Assembly: GCF_001412655.1 (NCBI RefSeq)
Contig: NZ_CP012996.1
Coordinates: forward strand, 992,001-1,056,000
Origin: Pedobacter sp. PACM 27299
GTDB lineage: Bacteria; Bacteroidota; Bacteroidia; Sphingobacteriales; Sphingobacteriaceae
DNA length: 64,000 bases
Direction: 5' to 3'
The notes under the pieces were generated by a model. It ran no database searches. It was not told the DNA's origin and saw only the letters and a program-made list of their open reading frames with translations. Within the stretch, counting starts at the first letter, position 1. Every line of letters begins with the position of its first letter. Position numbers and translations under genes: made by a program. This document shows positions 18,447 through 27,382 of this stretch, in pieces.

Positions 18447-18477
18447 CGTAGCTCATTCAGATTTTAAAAAGAAAAAT

Positions 18478-19338
18478 ATGAAATATAAACTGATTATTTT
18501 GTGCTGTAGCGTATGGGCACTGAGTGCCTGTAATGCCGGTGCAGACAAAAAAACATCCGATCAGCAGCTGGATAGTGTCAAAATTGTTTCCCTAAATGGA
18601 ACGATTTCTGAGATTGTTGCCGGCCTTGGTCTGGAGAAAAATATTGTAGGGACAGATATCACCAGCAATTATCCGGAGAGCCTGAAAAGCAAGCCTAAAG
18701 TAGGACACAACCGGAGAATTAATGCAGAAGGTGTATTATCCCTACAACCAAATATCGTAATAGGCATGGCGAAAGAAATGAGCCCGCAGCTGGCTACGCA
18801 GTTTAAAGCAGCAGGAATCCGATTGATCCTTTTCGATCAGGAGTTTACTGCAGAAGGCACAAAAAAGTTGATCCATGCGGTGGCAGATAGCCTTCAGTAT
18901 ACGGCAAAAGCGGATTCACTGGCGAAAGCCTTTGAAACGCAATTGGCCGAAGCGCAAGCGCATGTCAATAACACTAAAAAACCTAAAGTGCTGTTCATTT
19001 ATGCCCGTGGTACGGGAACAATGATGGTTGGCGGTACAGGAACACCGGTAGAAAAGGTGATTGAAATGGCCGGCGGTGTGAACGCCATCACTGAATTTGA
19101 AGAATACAAGCCTTTAACTTCTGAGGCATTGGTGAAAGCAAATCCTGATGTGCTGTTGTTATTTGACGACGGATTAGAAAGTTTAGGAGGTATTCCAGGA
19201 CTGTTAAAAGTGCAGGGGGTAGCCGAAACCAATGCAGGAAAGAATAAAAGAATAGTAACTATGCAAGGTGAAATGCTGACCAGTTTCGGTCCGCGATTAG
19301 GCCAGGCGGTAACTTCATTAGCAGAAAAGATAAAGTGA
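18478..19338 (+). CDS. hmuT: Haem ABC transporter substrate-binding lipoprotein (HmuT/BtuF-like)
   Basis: Starting at ATG 18478 the protein has 286 aa with the signal MKYKLIILCCSVWALSAC and a lipobox; an in-frame upstream TTG at 18391 would place the signal peptide internally and is rejected. The body is a class III periplasmic binding protein: VKIVSLNGTISEIVAGLGLE, then VGHNRRINAEGVLSLQPNIV, and a C-terminal lobe ending in FGPRLGQAVTSLAEKI. It would deliver haem to the HmuUV permease. The stop codon overlaps the GTG start of hmuU (GTGA), showing translational coupling. Confidence 0.88.
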   Translation: MKYKLIILCCSVWALSACNAGADKKTSDQQLDSVKIVSLNGTISEIVAGLGLEKNIVGTDITSNYPESLKSKPKVGHNRRINAEGVLSLQPNIVIGMAKEMSPQLATQFKAAGIRLILFDQEFTAEGTKKLIHAVADSLQYTAKADSLAKAFETQLAEAQAHVNNTKKPKVLFIYARGTGTMMVGGTGTPVEKVIEMAGGVNAITEFEEYKPLTSEALVKANPDVLLLFDDGLESLGGIPGLLKVQGVAETNAGKNKRIVTMQGEMLTSFGPRLGQAVTSLAEKIK

Positions 19339-20381
19339 TCAAAAAAACAGGATATATTCTTTTGAGTTTAACCATCGTTTTAATTTTAACGATGGTCATT
19401 TCGTCTTGTGTGGGGGCGGTGCCCATTAGTTTTTCTGAATTAATGTCCATCATTGCTTACCATACCGGGCTTTCCGGACATCAGAATTTTGAGTCTCAGC
19501 AGGCAGCGGTATTTTTAAACCTGCGCTTGCCAAGGGTGATGCTGGGGGTGTTGATTGGTGCTGCGCTTGGGATTTCCGGTGCTGCTATTCAAGGGCTTTT
19601 CAGAAATCCATTGGCAGAACCCGGATTGATTGGTATTTCCTCAGGGGCTACGCTGTTTGCGGTCGTGATGATCGTACTGGAAACTAAAATATTTAAACAA
19701 TTAACTGGAGTGCTTGGGTTTTACGCTTTGTCGGTAGCAGCATTTATTGGTGCAGCATTAACTACGATGCTGGTGTATCGCATTGCGATGAGAAACGGAA
19801 AAACGATCATCACCACTTTGTTGTTGGGTGGAATAGCGATCAATGCCCTGGCAGGAGCATTTACCGGACTCTTAACCTATATGGCTACAGACGCGCAGCT
19901 CCGCAACATTACATTTTGGAGTCTGGGCAGTTTAGGTGGTGCAAGCTGGCCAACAGTAACTGCTTTATTGCCTTTTGTATTGATCCCGATATTGGGCTTG
20001 CCTTTTTTGTCTAAATCCTTAAATGCACTGGCATTGGGTGAAGCTCAGGCGATGCACATGGGTGTAAATGTGAAGGTGGTAAAGATATTGGTGATTGGTC
20101 TGGCTACGATGGCCGTTGGTGCTTCGGTAGCAGTGGCAGGAATTATCGCCTTTATCGGGCTGATTATTCCACATATTTTAAGAATGATGTTTACTGCCGA
20201 TCATCGCCTGGTTATTCCAGGATCGGCTTTGCTGGGTGCAGCTTTGCTTACCCTTGCGGATTTAATTGCAAGAACAGTAGTTGCACCAGCAGAATTGCCA
20301 ATAGGCATACTGACTGCTATGATTGGTGCTCCTGTATTTATTTATATCATCATTACGGAAAGAAATAAAACGAACCCATAA
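19335..20381 (+). CDS. hmuU: Haem ABC transporter permease (FecCD family, HmuU)
   Basis: Inner-membrane permease of 348 aa with about ten transmembrane helices, FecCD/BtuC family. Typical segments are RLPRVMLGVLIGAALGISGA near residue 65, QGLFRNPLAEPGLIGISSGA after it, and the cytoplasmic coupling region GEAQAMHMGVNVK followed by GLIIPHILRMM. It forms the haem channel with HmuV. The GTG start at 19335 overlaps the hmuT stop; the hmuV ATG follows the stop with no gap. Confidence 0.92.
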   Translation: MIKKTGYILLSLTIVLILTMVISSCVGAVPISFSELMSIIAYHTGLSGHQNFESQQAAVFLNLRLPRVMLGVLIGAALGISGAAIQGLFRNPLAEPGLIGISSGATLFAVVMIVLETKIFKQLTGVLGFYALSVAAFIGAALTTMLVYRIAMRNGKTIITTLLLGGIAINALAGAFTGLLTYMATDAQLRNITFWSLGSLGGASWPTVTALLPFVLIPILGLPFLSKSLNALALGEAQAMHMGVNVKVVKILVIGLATMAVGASVAVAGIIAFIGLIIPHILRMMFTADHRLVIPGSALLGAALLTLADLIARTVVAPAELPIGILTAMIGAPVFIYIIITERNKTNP

Positions 20382-21164
20382 ATGATCAAGGTAAGAGAAC
20401 TGAGTTTTAAGGTAGGGAATAAAAAGTTATTGGATAACCTGAGCTTTGACGCCCATAAAGGGGAGTTGCTGGCCATATTAGGAGCCAATGGCGCTGGAAA
20501 AAGCACATTGATGAAATTGCTTTGTAAAGAGATCCGCCCTTCTTCAGGAACGATTTCGATCAATGATAAAGCTTTAAATGATTACCGTCTGGAAGACCTG
20601 GCAAAAACACGTGCGGTATTGTCGCAGCACAATACTTTGTCGGTTTCTTTTCAGGTGAATGAGCTGGTTTTAATGGGGCGTTACCCTCATTTTAAGCAAA
20701 AGCCTACGGAAGAAGATTTCAAGATTGTCCGCGAGGCGATGGAGGAAACAGGGATTACCCATCTGGCTTCCAGAGATTACAACACGCTTTCCGGTGGAGA
20801 GCAGCAAAGGGTACAGCTGGCCCGGGTGATTGCACAGATTTACGACAGTCCGAATGCCTGTTTGTTTTTAGATGAGCCCACCAATGGCCTGGATTTATTG
20901 TACCAGCAGCAGATTATGGAGCTGGCCAGGAAATTAGCTGACCGCGGTTATTGTGTGGTTTGTATCCTGCATGATATTAATTTTGCTTCCCGTTTTGCAG
21001 ACCGTATCATGATGCTGAAGCAGGGAAAAAAGGTGGCCGAAGGCTTACCAATAGAAGTGATCAATTGTGAAAATATACACGAAACCTTCAGTATAAAAGT
21101 TAAACTGATGGAATGTGAAGGTTATAACTGTCCGCTGGTTGTACCAGCAACGATATTAAAGTAA
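20382..21164 (+). CDS. hmuV: Haem ABC transporter ATP-binding protein (HmuV)
   Basis: ATPase of 260 aa with Walker A GANGAGKS (about residues 36-43), signature LSGGEQQRVQLARV, Walker B CLFLDEPTNGLD and H-loop CILHDINFA. The arrangement is typical of FecE/BtuD/HmuV ATPases driving FecCD permeases. The start codon directly follows the hmuU stop and hmuS starts 5 bp after the hmuV stop, so the genes form one translational cluster. Confidence 0.92.
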   Translation: MIKVRELSFKVGNKKLLDNLSFDAHKGELLAILGANGAGKSTLMKLLCKEIRPSSGTISINDKALNDYRLEDLAKTRAVLSQHNTLSVSFQVNELVLMGRYPHFKQKPTEEDFKIVREAMEETGITHLASRDYNTLSGGEQQRVQLARVIAQIYDSPNACLFLDEPTNGLDLLYQQQIMELARKLADRGYCVVCILHDINFASRFADRIMMLKQGKKVAEGLPIEVINCENIHETFSIKVKLMECEGYNCPLVVPATILK

Positions 21165-21169
21165 GAATT

Positions 21170-22198
21170 ATGGAAAAGACATTAGATTTAAAACAGCAAT
21201 GGGAAGCTTTCAAAGTTGAAAATCCTAAACTAAGAATCAGAGATGCGGCCAGAGCATTAGGCACTGCCGAAGCAGCGCTAATTGCCACCACGGTAGGCGA
21301 TACCGCCATCCGGTTAAAAGATGAATTCCCTGAAATCCTTCAAGGTGTAGAAGCTTTAGGAAAGGTAATGGCTTTAACACGTAATGACAATTGCGTACAC
21401 GAACGTAAAGGAGTGTATCATAAAGTGACTTTCCGTGGCTCCATGGGCCTTGCCGTAAATCCTGATATTGACCTGAGGTTGTTCATGAGTCAATGGGCTT
21501 CTGGTTTTGCTGTAAATGAAAACAATAGGAAAAGTCTGCAATTCTTTGGGAAAGATGGAGAGGCAGTACATAAAATATACCTGACAGCAGATAGTCTGGA
21601 GCCTGCTTATGAGGAGCTAGTGGCTAAATATACGGCTGAAGATCAAAAAACACCAGTAGCAATCAGCGCTGCAAAAGTTCCTGTTGCTGAATTACCAGAT
21701 GCAGAAATTGAAGTGGAAGTTTTCCAGAAAGCATGGCTGGCATTGGAAGATACACATGATTTTCATGGCCTTTTGAAAACTTATACCGTAACCAGGACTC
21801 AGGCCCTGCGTTTGGCTCCGGAAGGTCATGCCTTCTCGATTACCTTAGATTCTTTGAAATCTATATTACATAAAGCGTCGGAAACTGACTTGCAAATTAT
21901 GGTATTTACCGGTAGTGCAGGATGTATTCAGATCCATACAGGTTTGGTAAAGAAATTAGTAGAAACAGGTCCATGGTTCAATGTATTGGATCCTGATTTT
22001 AACCTGCATTTAAGAATGGATGCGATTGATTCGATCTGGTTGGTTAAAAAGCCAACAAAAGACGGTATTGTAACCAGTATTGAAGTTTTTGACCATAAAG
22101 GTGAAATCATCGTTCAGTTTTTCGGAAAGCGTAAACCAGGCATTCCAGAAGATGAAAACTGGAGATTTATTGCAAATGAACTGGCTGTAGTCAGCTAA
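21170..22198 (+). CDS. hmuS: HemS/ChuS-type haem-handling protein (HmuS)
   Basis: Cytoplasmic protein of 342 aa with the two-lobe duplicated fold of the HemS/HmuS/ChuS family (first lobe about residues 10-165, second about 185-340). RIRDAARALGTAEAALIATT at the N-terminus is a strong family signature. Homologues bind incoming haem and either degrade it or pass it to oxygenases. Its position last in the operon, after the importer, fits intracellular haem processing. Whether it degrades haem itself cannot be decided from sequence. Confidence 0.88.
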   Translation: MEKTLDLKQQWEAFKVENPKLRIRDAARALGTAEAALIATTVGDTAIRLKDEFPEILQGVEALGKVMALTRNDNCVHERKGVYHKVTFRGSMGLAVNPDIDLRLFMSQWASGFAVNENNRKSLQFFGKDGEAVHKIYLTADSLEPAYEELVAKYTAEDQKTPVAISAAKVPVAELPDAEIEVEVFQKAWLALEDTHDFHGLLKTYTVTRTQALRLAPEGHAFSITLDSLKSILHKASETDLQIMVFTGSAGCIQIHTGLVKKLVETGPWFNVLDPDFNLHLRMDAIDSIWLVKKPTKDGIVTSIEVFDHKGEIIVQFFGKRKPGIPEDENWRFIANELAVVS

Positions 22199-22244
22199 AG
22201 AACTATCCCCTTCCTCATTGGGTTGCTTGGGTTTAGGTGTGTTT

Positions 22245-22279
22245 AAAGCGTCGGATTAGGCCCCGACGCTTTGTTTTTT
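22245..22279 (+). terminator. Terminator of the haem-uptake operon
   Basis: Perfect stem AAAGCGTCGG (22245-22254) / CCGACGCTTT (22263-22272) with an 8-nt loop, followed by GTTTTTT, 47 bp after the hmuS stop. It also separates the operon from the convergent methyltransferase gene. Confidence 0.88.
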
Positions 22280-22294
22280 ATGGCTGAGGTGTGC

Positions 22295-23182
22295 TTACTT
22301 GCCGAAATGATTGAACTTTCCGAAAACACCCAATGGCAATTTAATGCCAGAGGTAGCTTGTAAGAACAATTCTCCAGTCTCCAGGTTTTGAACCTGTGGA
22401 AAGGAAGTTTTGATCAGGTTTTCTACAATCACAGAAGAGAATCCTAAAGAGTAGGTATTTAAGATTAAGAAGTGTTCTTCTTCATCCAATAGCTGCACTA
22501 CATCCTGCATCATCTCCTGAATATGGTCTTCCAGTTTCCATTTCTCGCCATTTGGTCCATGACCAAATGCTGGTGGATCTAAGATGATACCATTGTATTT
22601 TTTACCGCGTTTCAGTTCTCTTTTTACAAACTTCAAAGCATCTTCTACTACCCAGCGTACATCTTTAAGGTTGGAAAGCTCCTGGTTTTCATTGGCCCAG
22701 TTCACTACCTGTTTGATAGAATCTACGTGAGTCGTATCTGCACCTGCTGCTTTCGCGATCAATGATGCTGCACCAGTATAAGCGAAAAGGTTCAATACTT
22801 TAGGTACTGGTGTTTTAAACTTCTTCACGCAGGAAGAGATATAATCCCAGTTTACTGCTTGCTCTGGGAATACCCCTACATGTTTGAATGAGGTTAAACC
22901 TAAACGAAGGTTGATGTTCACTTCATCGTTTTTATAGTTTACATTCCAGCGATCCGGAAGGTGTGCAGAGGTTTTTGTCCATTCGCCGGTTGTGGCCGAG
23001 CGACCTTTGAACCGGATATGGGTTAATTTTTTCCATTCTTGTTCAGACATCATCTTTTTCCATACAGCCTGAGGTTCAGGTCTGCATAAGATCAGGTTTC
23101 CAAAGCGTTCTAATTTTTCAAAATCACCACAATCAATCAACTCGTAATCTTTCCAGTGTGTGGGTGTTAACAGGCTTATCAT
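22295..23182 (-). CDS. Class I SAM-dependent methyltransferase (RlmI-like C-terminal domain)
   Basis: Protein of 295 aa. The SAM-binding motif is FAYTGAASLIAKAAGADTTH, with the acidic strand end HVDSIKQVVNWA, and the catalytic motif region is ILDPPAFGHGPNGEKWKLED. The DPPAF motif and order match the 23S rRNA cytosine-C5 methyltransferase RlmI/RlmK-like family, but the N-terminal PUA domain is absent, so the substrate (rRNA or otherwise) is uncertain. It starts 13 bp upstream of mlaF's neighbour region on the same strand and may be read through from mlaEF, whose last gene ends... in the same direction upstream of it at 23196-23948. Confidence 0.8.
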   Translation of the reverse strand: MISLLTPTHWKDYELIDCGDFEKLERFGNLILCRPEPQAVWKKMMSEQEWKKLTHIRFKGRSATTGEWTKTSAHLPDRWNVNYKNDEVNINLRLGLTSFKHVGVFPEQAVNWDYISSCVKKFKTPVPKVLNLFAYTGAASLIAKAAGADTTHVDSIKQVVNWANENQELSNLKDVRWVVEDALKFVKRELKRGKKYNGIILDPPAFGHGPNGEKWKLEDHIQEMMQDVVQLLDEEEHFLILNTYSLGFSSVIVENLIKTSFPQVQNLETGELFLQATSGIKLPLGVFGKFNHFGK

Positions 23183-23195
23183 AAAAATATGGGTA

Positions 23196-23948
23196 TTAAA
23201 ATTTGTCTTTTGCAGCTTTCATAAAGCGGCTGGCAAAAACAAAATCATTTAGTTCTTGAATGTCAGTATGGGCGATCTCTTTATTGGATCCTTCCCAGAA
23301 TTTTTTTCCTTCGTGTAAGAATAGAATGTAATCTCCAATTCCCATTACGGAGTTCATGTCGTGTGTCACGACCACAGTGGTGGTATTGTATTCTTCGGTC
23401 AGCTCTTTAATCAGCTCATCGATCACGATAGATGTTTTTGGATCCAGACCAGAGTTGGGTTCATCCACAAACAAATATTTAGGGTTCATAGCGATTGCTC
23501 TTGCGATCCCTACTCTTTTTTTCATACCTCCGGAAAGTTCCGCAGGAAATAAGGCGTTTTTGCCAACCAGATTTACCCTTTCCAGACAGAAGTTTACGCG
23601 ATCGAGCTTTTCAGAACGTGCCTGGTCTGTGAACATATTTAAAGGGAACATGATGTTCTCTTCCACTGTCATGGAATCAAAAAGTGCGGATCCCTGAAAC
23701 AGCATGCCGATTTCTTTTCGGATCTCAATCTTTTCCTCAAAGTTCATGGTGGTGAACTCACGTCCATCATATTCTACACTTCCTTTTTCAGGATGGTGTA
23801 AGCCTATCATACACTTTAATAAGGTGGTTTTTCCGGAACCGGAACCCCCGATGATCAGGTTGGTTACTCCGGGTTTAAATGTGGCCGAAATCCCTTTTAG
23901 AACATCATTGCTGCCGAATGATTTGTAAATATCTTTGATTTCGATCAT
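23196..23948 (-). CDS. mlaF: MlaF-type phospholipid ABC transporter ATP-binding protein
   Basis: ATPase of 250 aa: Walker A GGSGSGKTT (about residues 34-42), signature LSGGMKKRVGIARA, Walker B LFVDEPNSGLDP and H-loop VVVTHDMNS. The GGMKKR signature and PNSGLDPKTS are characteristic of the MlaF/Ttg2A branch, which maintains outer-membrane lipid asymmetry. The ATG overlaps the stop of mlaE by 4 bp. The methyltransferase gene starts 13 bp after its stop. No mlaD (MCE) gene is adjacent in this window. Confidence 0.88.
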   Translation of the reverse strand: MIEIKDIYKSFGSNDVLKGISATFKPGVTNLIIGGSGSGKTTLLKCMIGLHHPEKGSVEYDGREFTTMNFEEKIEIRKEIGMLFQGSALFDSMTVEENIMFPLNMFTDQARSEKLDRVNFCLERVNLVGKNALFPAELSGGMKKRVGIARAIAMNPKYLFVDEPNSGLDPKTSIVIDELIKELTEEYNTTTVVVTHDMNSVMGIGDYILFLHEGKKFWEGSNKEIAHTDIQELNDFVFASRFMKAAKDKF

Positions 23949-24679
23949 AGTAATAATTGGGTTACGATGTAATCACAAGCTAAAATAGTAATACAGCTCA
24001 CTACAACCGCTCTGGTACTTGCCTGAGCGACTTCCAGAGCGCCGCCTTTTACGTAAAAACCTTCATAAGCAGGAACAGATGTAATGATAAAGCCAAATAC
24101 AAAAGCTTTAACCAGGGCTACTACAATAGTGTAAGGGTTGAAGTCAGTAGTGATACCTTGAATATATTCAGCCGCAGAAACTGCACCTGATAATGTACCA
24201 CCAATAAATCCACCGCCGATACTCAATACCATCGAGATGATGACCAATAGGGGAACCATCGTAATTCCGGCAAGGATCTTTGGTAAGATCAGGTATCCTG
24301 GAGAGTTGATGCCCATAATTTCTAAGGCGTCAATCTGCTCACTTACGCGCATGGTACCAATCTCTGAGGAGATGGCGGAGCCGATTTTTCCGGCCAGTAC
24401 AATTGCGGTAATCGTTGGGCTAAGTTCCAGAATACTGGAGTCTCTGTTTACAGAACCGATAATGGTTTTAGGGATGAAATCGCTAACCAGCTGAAAGGCG
24501 ATCTGTAAAGTCATTACTGCACCAATAAAGGTAGAGATGATAGAAATCAGACCGAGTGAGCCTACGCCGATAAAGTCCATTTGTTTGAAAATGGCCTTCA
24601 TATATATGCTTAACTTCTCCGGCTTTCTGAAAACAGCCTTTAATAAGAGTATGTATCTGCCAAAATTGGTGAAATTCAT
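23945..24679 (-). CDS. mlaE: MlaE-type phospholipid ABC transporter permease
   Basis: Integral membrane protein of 244 aa. FIGVGSLGLISIISTFIGAV, GSAISSEIGTMRVSEQIDAL and PGYLILPKILAGITMVPLL are strong MlaE/permease-family signatures; about five to six transmembrane helices follow a short amphipathic N-terminus. It is the membrane partner of MlaF and is coupled by a 4-bp overlap. It begins a minus-strand cluster divergent from the SDR gene; the 185-bp gap between them is AT-rich and should contain promoters for both, though no clean TAnnTTTG element was assigned. Confidence 0.9.
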   Translation of the reverse strand: MNFTNFGRYILLLKAVFRKPEKLSIYMKAIFKQMDFIGVGSLGLISIISTFIGAVMTLQIAFQLVSDFIPKTIIGSVNRDSSILELSPTITAIVLAGKIGSAISSEIGTMRVSEQIDALEIMGINSPGYLILPKILAGITMVPLLVIISMVLSIGGGFIGGTLSGAVSAAEYIQGITTDFNPYTIVVALVKAFVFGFIITSVPAYEGFYVKGGALEVAQASTRAVVVSCITILACDYIVTQLLL

Positions 24680-24864
24680 TTAATGAAAAATTAGCTATGG
24701 TAATAATGCAATATTACTACAAAGAAACAACAAAAATTGTTGGGTCATTGCTTTATTTATTAAATAAATATTTCGTTTACTGCTCGTTTAGTGCGAGTTT
24801 AAGTGTGATAAGGCCTATATACTATAGGGCATTTTATGTAATATTGCTGACAAATTTATAGGAG

Positions 24865-25554
24865 ATGAACGCTGTAATTACAGGAGCTACCAAAGGAATT
24901 GGAAAAGCGATTGCCATTAAACTGGCTGAAAAGGGGTACAATATTGCGATATGTGCAAGGAATGCCGCTGAATTGGAGGCTTTTAGCACTGAATTGACTG
25001 CTTTCGGAATTCAGGTATTCAGCTTTGCTGCAGACCTTGGGATTAAAGAAGAGGTTTCTGACTTTTGCAAGGCTGTTAATAAGTGCTTTTCCGAAGTTTC
25101 GGTATTGGTCAACAATGCAGGGGTATATTTGCCGGGGGTGCTGCTGGAGGAGGCCGATGATGCCTTTGAGAAACAGTTGAATCTGAACCTCTTGGCACCT
25201 TATTATCTTTCTAAATACTTCGGCAAAATCATGTCTGATCAACACTCAGGGCATATTTTTAATATCTGCTCGGTAGCCAGTAAAGAAATCGTGCCAAATG
25301 CAGGTAGCTACAGTGTAACTAAATCAGCCTTGCTTAGTCTTAATGATGTATGCCGGGAGGAGTTATCGAAGTATAATGTTAAAGTGACGGCAATTTTGCC
25401 AGGTTCCACCTTAACGTCTTCATGGGAAGGGACAGCAATCCCTGCGGAGCGTTTTGTGCAGCCGGAAGATATTGCAAATACAATATACAGTATTTTAAAC
25501 CTAAGTGCCGGTGTAAATGTTGATGAAGTAACCTTAAAGCCGTTACAGTTTTAA
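24865..25554 (+). CDS. Short-chain dehydrogenase/reductase
   Basis: Oxidoreductase of 229 aa with the complete SDR set: cofactor motif TGATKGIG near the N-terminus, NNAG at about residues 83-86, catalytic Ser around residue 136 and the pair Y149/K153 in YSVTK. C-A-R at the end of strand 2 (residues 30-32) suggests NADPH preference. The substrate is unknown. The PspC-domain gene starts 34 bp after its stop, so they may share a transcript. Confidence 0.85.
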   Translation: MNAVITGATKGIGKAIAIKLAEKGYNIAICARNAAELEAFSTELTAFGIQVFSFAADLGIKEEVSDFCKAVNKCFSEVSVLVNNAGVYLPGVLLEEADDAFEKQLNLNLLAPYYLSKYFGKIMSDQHSGHIFNICSVASKEIVPNAGSYSVTKSALLSLNDVCREELSKYNVKVTAILPGSTLTSSWEGTAIPAERFVQPEDIANTIYSILNLSAGVNVDEVTLKPLQF

Positions 25555-25588
25555 AGAAAAATATAAATAAGAAAAGGAGGATAGAATT

Positions 25589-26347
25589 ATGGAAAAGCGA
25601 TTATTTAGAAATGAACACGATAAAGTTTTAGCTGGTGTTTCCTCGGGAATTGCGGAGTATATGGAGGTTGATGTAACCATTATCAGACTATTGTTTGTGC
25701 TATCGACCATATTTTTGGTGGGTACAGGGGTATTGGTGTACATTGTGATGTGGATTATTGTTCCTGTAAATAATGACCCTACAAAACGGTTCTCCAAATT
25801 CAACGACTTTTTTAAAGGACAGCCCAATAATCCTTTTAGTACGCCAGGGAGTTTTTCACAAGCTCCGCCAGCACCAAAACCAGAGCAGCCGGCTTCATCA
25901 AGCAGCTGGACTTCATCTACAATAAATGAAGATCCATTTAACTTTGGTGCTAAAGCTGAAGATTTGAATAAAGTATTCCCGAAAACAAATAATGAAACCG
26001 GGAGAACAGTAGGGGGCTTGTTCCTGCTGGTGATCGGGATTTACTTCCTGATGAATGAGTTTGATATCATCCCATTCTGGTTTAGCCTGGGTAAATTATG
26101 GCCATTGGTATTCGTGGCTATTGGTGCGAGTTTCATCATGAAAGGGAAGAATAAAAATGCCTGGGAAAATTGGAAAGAACAGCAGAGCAGGGGTTTTAAT
26201 GGAGATGCAGCAGTAAATCCTGAAGCACCTGTAACTCCGGTTAATTCATGGCCTAGTGATTCGGCAGCACCTTCAACACCTGATGCAGGTACGGAAGGAA
26301 CAGTGCCACCTGTAGACGACAGGTTTACCAAACGTGATCAATTGTAA
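25589..26347 (+). CDS. PspC-domain membrane protein
   Basis: Protein of 252 aa. The N-terminal PspC domain (about residues 1-60) shows EKRLFRNEHDKVLAGVSSGI, then a hydrophobic helix (LFVLSTIFLVGTGVLVYIVM) and WIIVPV. A Pro/Ser-rich linker follows (about residues 80-125). A second membrane unit, GLFLLVIGIYFLMNEFDIIP followed by LWPLVFVAIGASFI, resembles LiaI/LiaF-type transmembrane domains. PspC-like proteins act in envelope stress responses. It is preceded by a near-ideal AGGAGG-like purine stretch 9 bp before the ATG, unusual for this phylum. The next gene encodes another LiaF-like protein. Confidence 0.83.
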   Translation: MEKRLFRNEHDKVLAGVSSGIAEYMEVDVTIIRLLFVLSTIFLVGTGVLVYIVMWIIVPVNNDPTKRFSKFNDFFKGQPNNPFSTPGSFSQAPPAPKPEQPASSSSWTSSTINEDPFNFGAKAEDLNKVFPKTNNETGRTVGGLFLLVIGIYFLMNEFDIIPFWFSLGKLWPLVFVAIGASFIMKGKNKNAWENWKEQQSRGFNGDAAVNPEAPVTPVNSWPSDSAAPSTPDAGTEGTVPPVDDRFTKRDQL

Positions 26348-26375
26348 GGATTTTTCATTTTATAAATTTAGACAG

Positions 26376-27320
26376 ATGAAGACAGATAGAATAATGTGGG
26401 GTATCGTGCTGTTGTTTATAGGCGGCGTATTACTTCTGGAGAATTTTCATATTATTGATTTTTACTGGCGCAGTGTGATCCGCTTCTGGCCGATCTTCCT
26501 GATCATTGCAGGGGTAAACATCCTTTTTAGCAGGAATAAATCACAGGTTGGCGGGATTGTATCTATAGCCGTTTTAGTAGTCACCTTGTCAATGCTGTTC
26601 GTGAAAGGGCAGCAAAGACCAAATGATGGTCGAAATTGGCTGGGAGACGAGTTGAGTGCAGAAATCAATACCGATGAAAATGACAATGATAAAAAATATG
26701 AAGAGCTGAACTTCTCTGAGCCTTATACGGATAGTCTGGGTAAAAAGGTAGTGCTGAACATCTCTGGTGGAGGTACTTCTTTTGAACTGAAAGGTGCAAC
26801 AGATAGCCTGCTGCAGGCACGTGTACAGAAAAAAGCAGGTGAGTTTTCGCTGAGTAAAAGTACGACAGATAGTTCCACCACGGTTACTTTCAAAATGAAA
26901 GGTAAAGGATGGAGCATGAATGACGGAGGAAATGATGTAGACTTTCATTTGAATAAAAATCCGGAATGGGACCTGCACATGAATATGGGTGCCGGAGAAG
27001 TGGATTTCGATTTTACCGATTATAAAGTGCGTAACTTTAACTTTGATGGTGGTGCTGCGGCATTGGACATTAAATTTGGCAGTCTGCTGCCAATCACTGA
27101 TGTGAATGTGAAAACAGGGATTGCTGATGTAAAAATTAGTGTGCCAACAGAATCTGGCTGCAGGATAAAAACCAAAACCGGACTTTCAGCAAAGGATTTC
27201 ACTGGATTTACAAAGCTGAAAGATGGTACTTATGAGACACCAAATTATGCCAGTTCAACCAACAAGATTTTTATTAATCTGGACGGTGGATTGAGTAACT
27301 TTGAAGTTAAACGTAATTAG
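26376..27320 (+). CDS. LiaF-like membrane protein with toast-rack domain
   Basis: Protein of 314 aa from ATG 26376; an upstream GTG at 26334 overlaps the previous gene and gives an atypical N-terminus. The N-terminus RIMWGIVLLFIGGVLLLENF plus IIDFYWRSVIRFWPIFLIIA forms the LiaI/LiaF-type double transmembrane unit. A charged linker rich in Asp/Glu/Asn follows, then a beta-helix-like C-terminal domain (toast rack/DUF4097-like) with repeated short strands such as MNMGAGEVDFDFTDYKVRN. Together with the PspC gene it forms a probable envelope-stress pair. The linkage to signalling is inferred from family knowledge; no sensor kinase is adjacent. Confidence 0.8.
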   Translation: MKTDRIMWGIVLLFIGGVLLLENFHIIDFYWRSVIRFWPIFLIIAGVNILFSRNKSQVGGIVSIAVLVVTLSMLFVKGQQRPNDGRNWLGDELSAEINTDENDNDKKYEELNFSEPYTDSLGKKVVLNISGGGTSFELKGATDSLLQARVQKKAGEFSLSKSTTDSSTTVTFKMKGKGWSMNDGGNDVDFHLNKNPEWDLHMNMGAGEVDFDFTDYKVRNFNFDGGAAALDIKFGSLLPITDVNVKTGIADVKISVPTESGCRIKTKTGLSAKDFTGFTKLKDGTYETPNYASSTNKIFINLDGGLSNFEVKRN

Positions 27321-27382
27321 TGCCGGAAATTAAAAGATGGTTTGCCATTTTTATCAATACTATATATATAAAATAATAAAGC

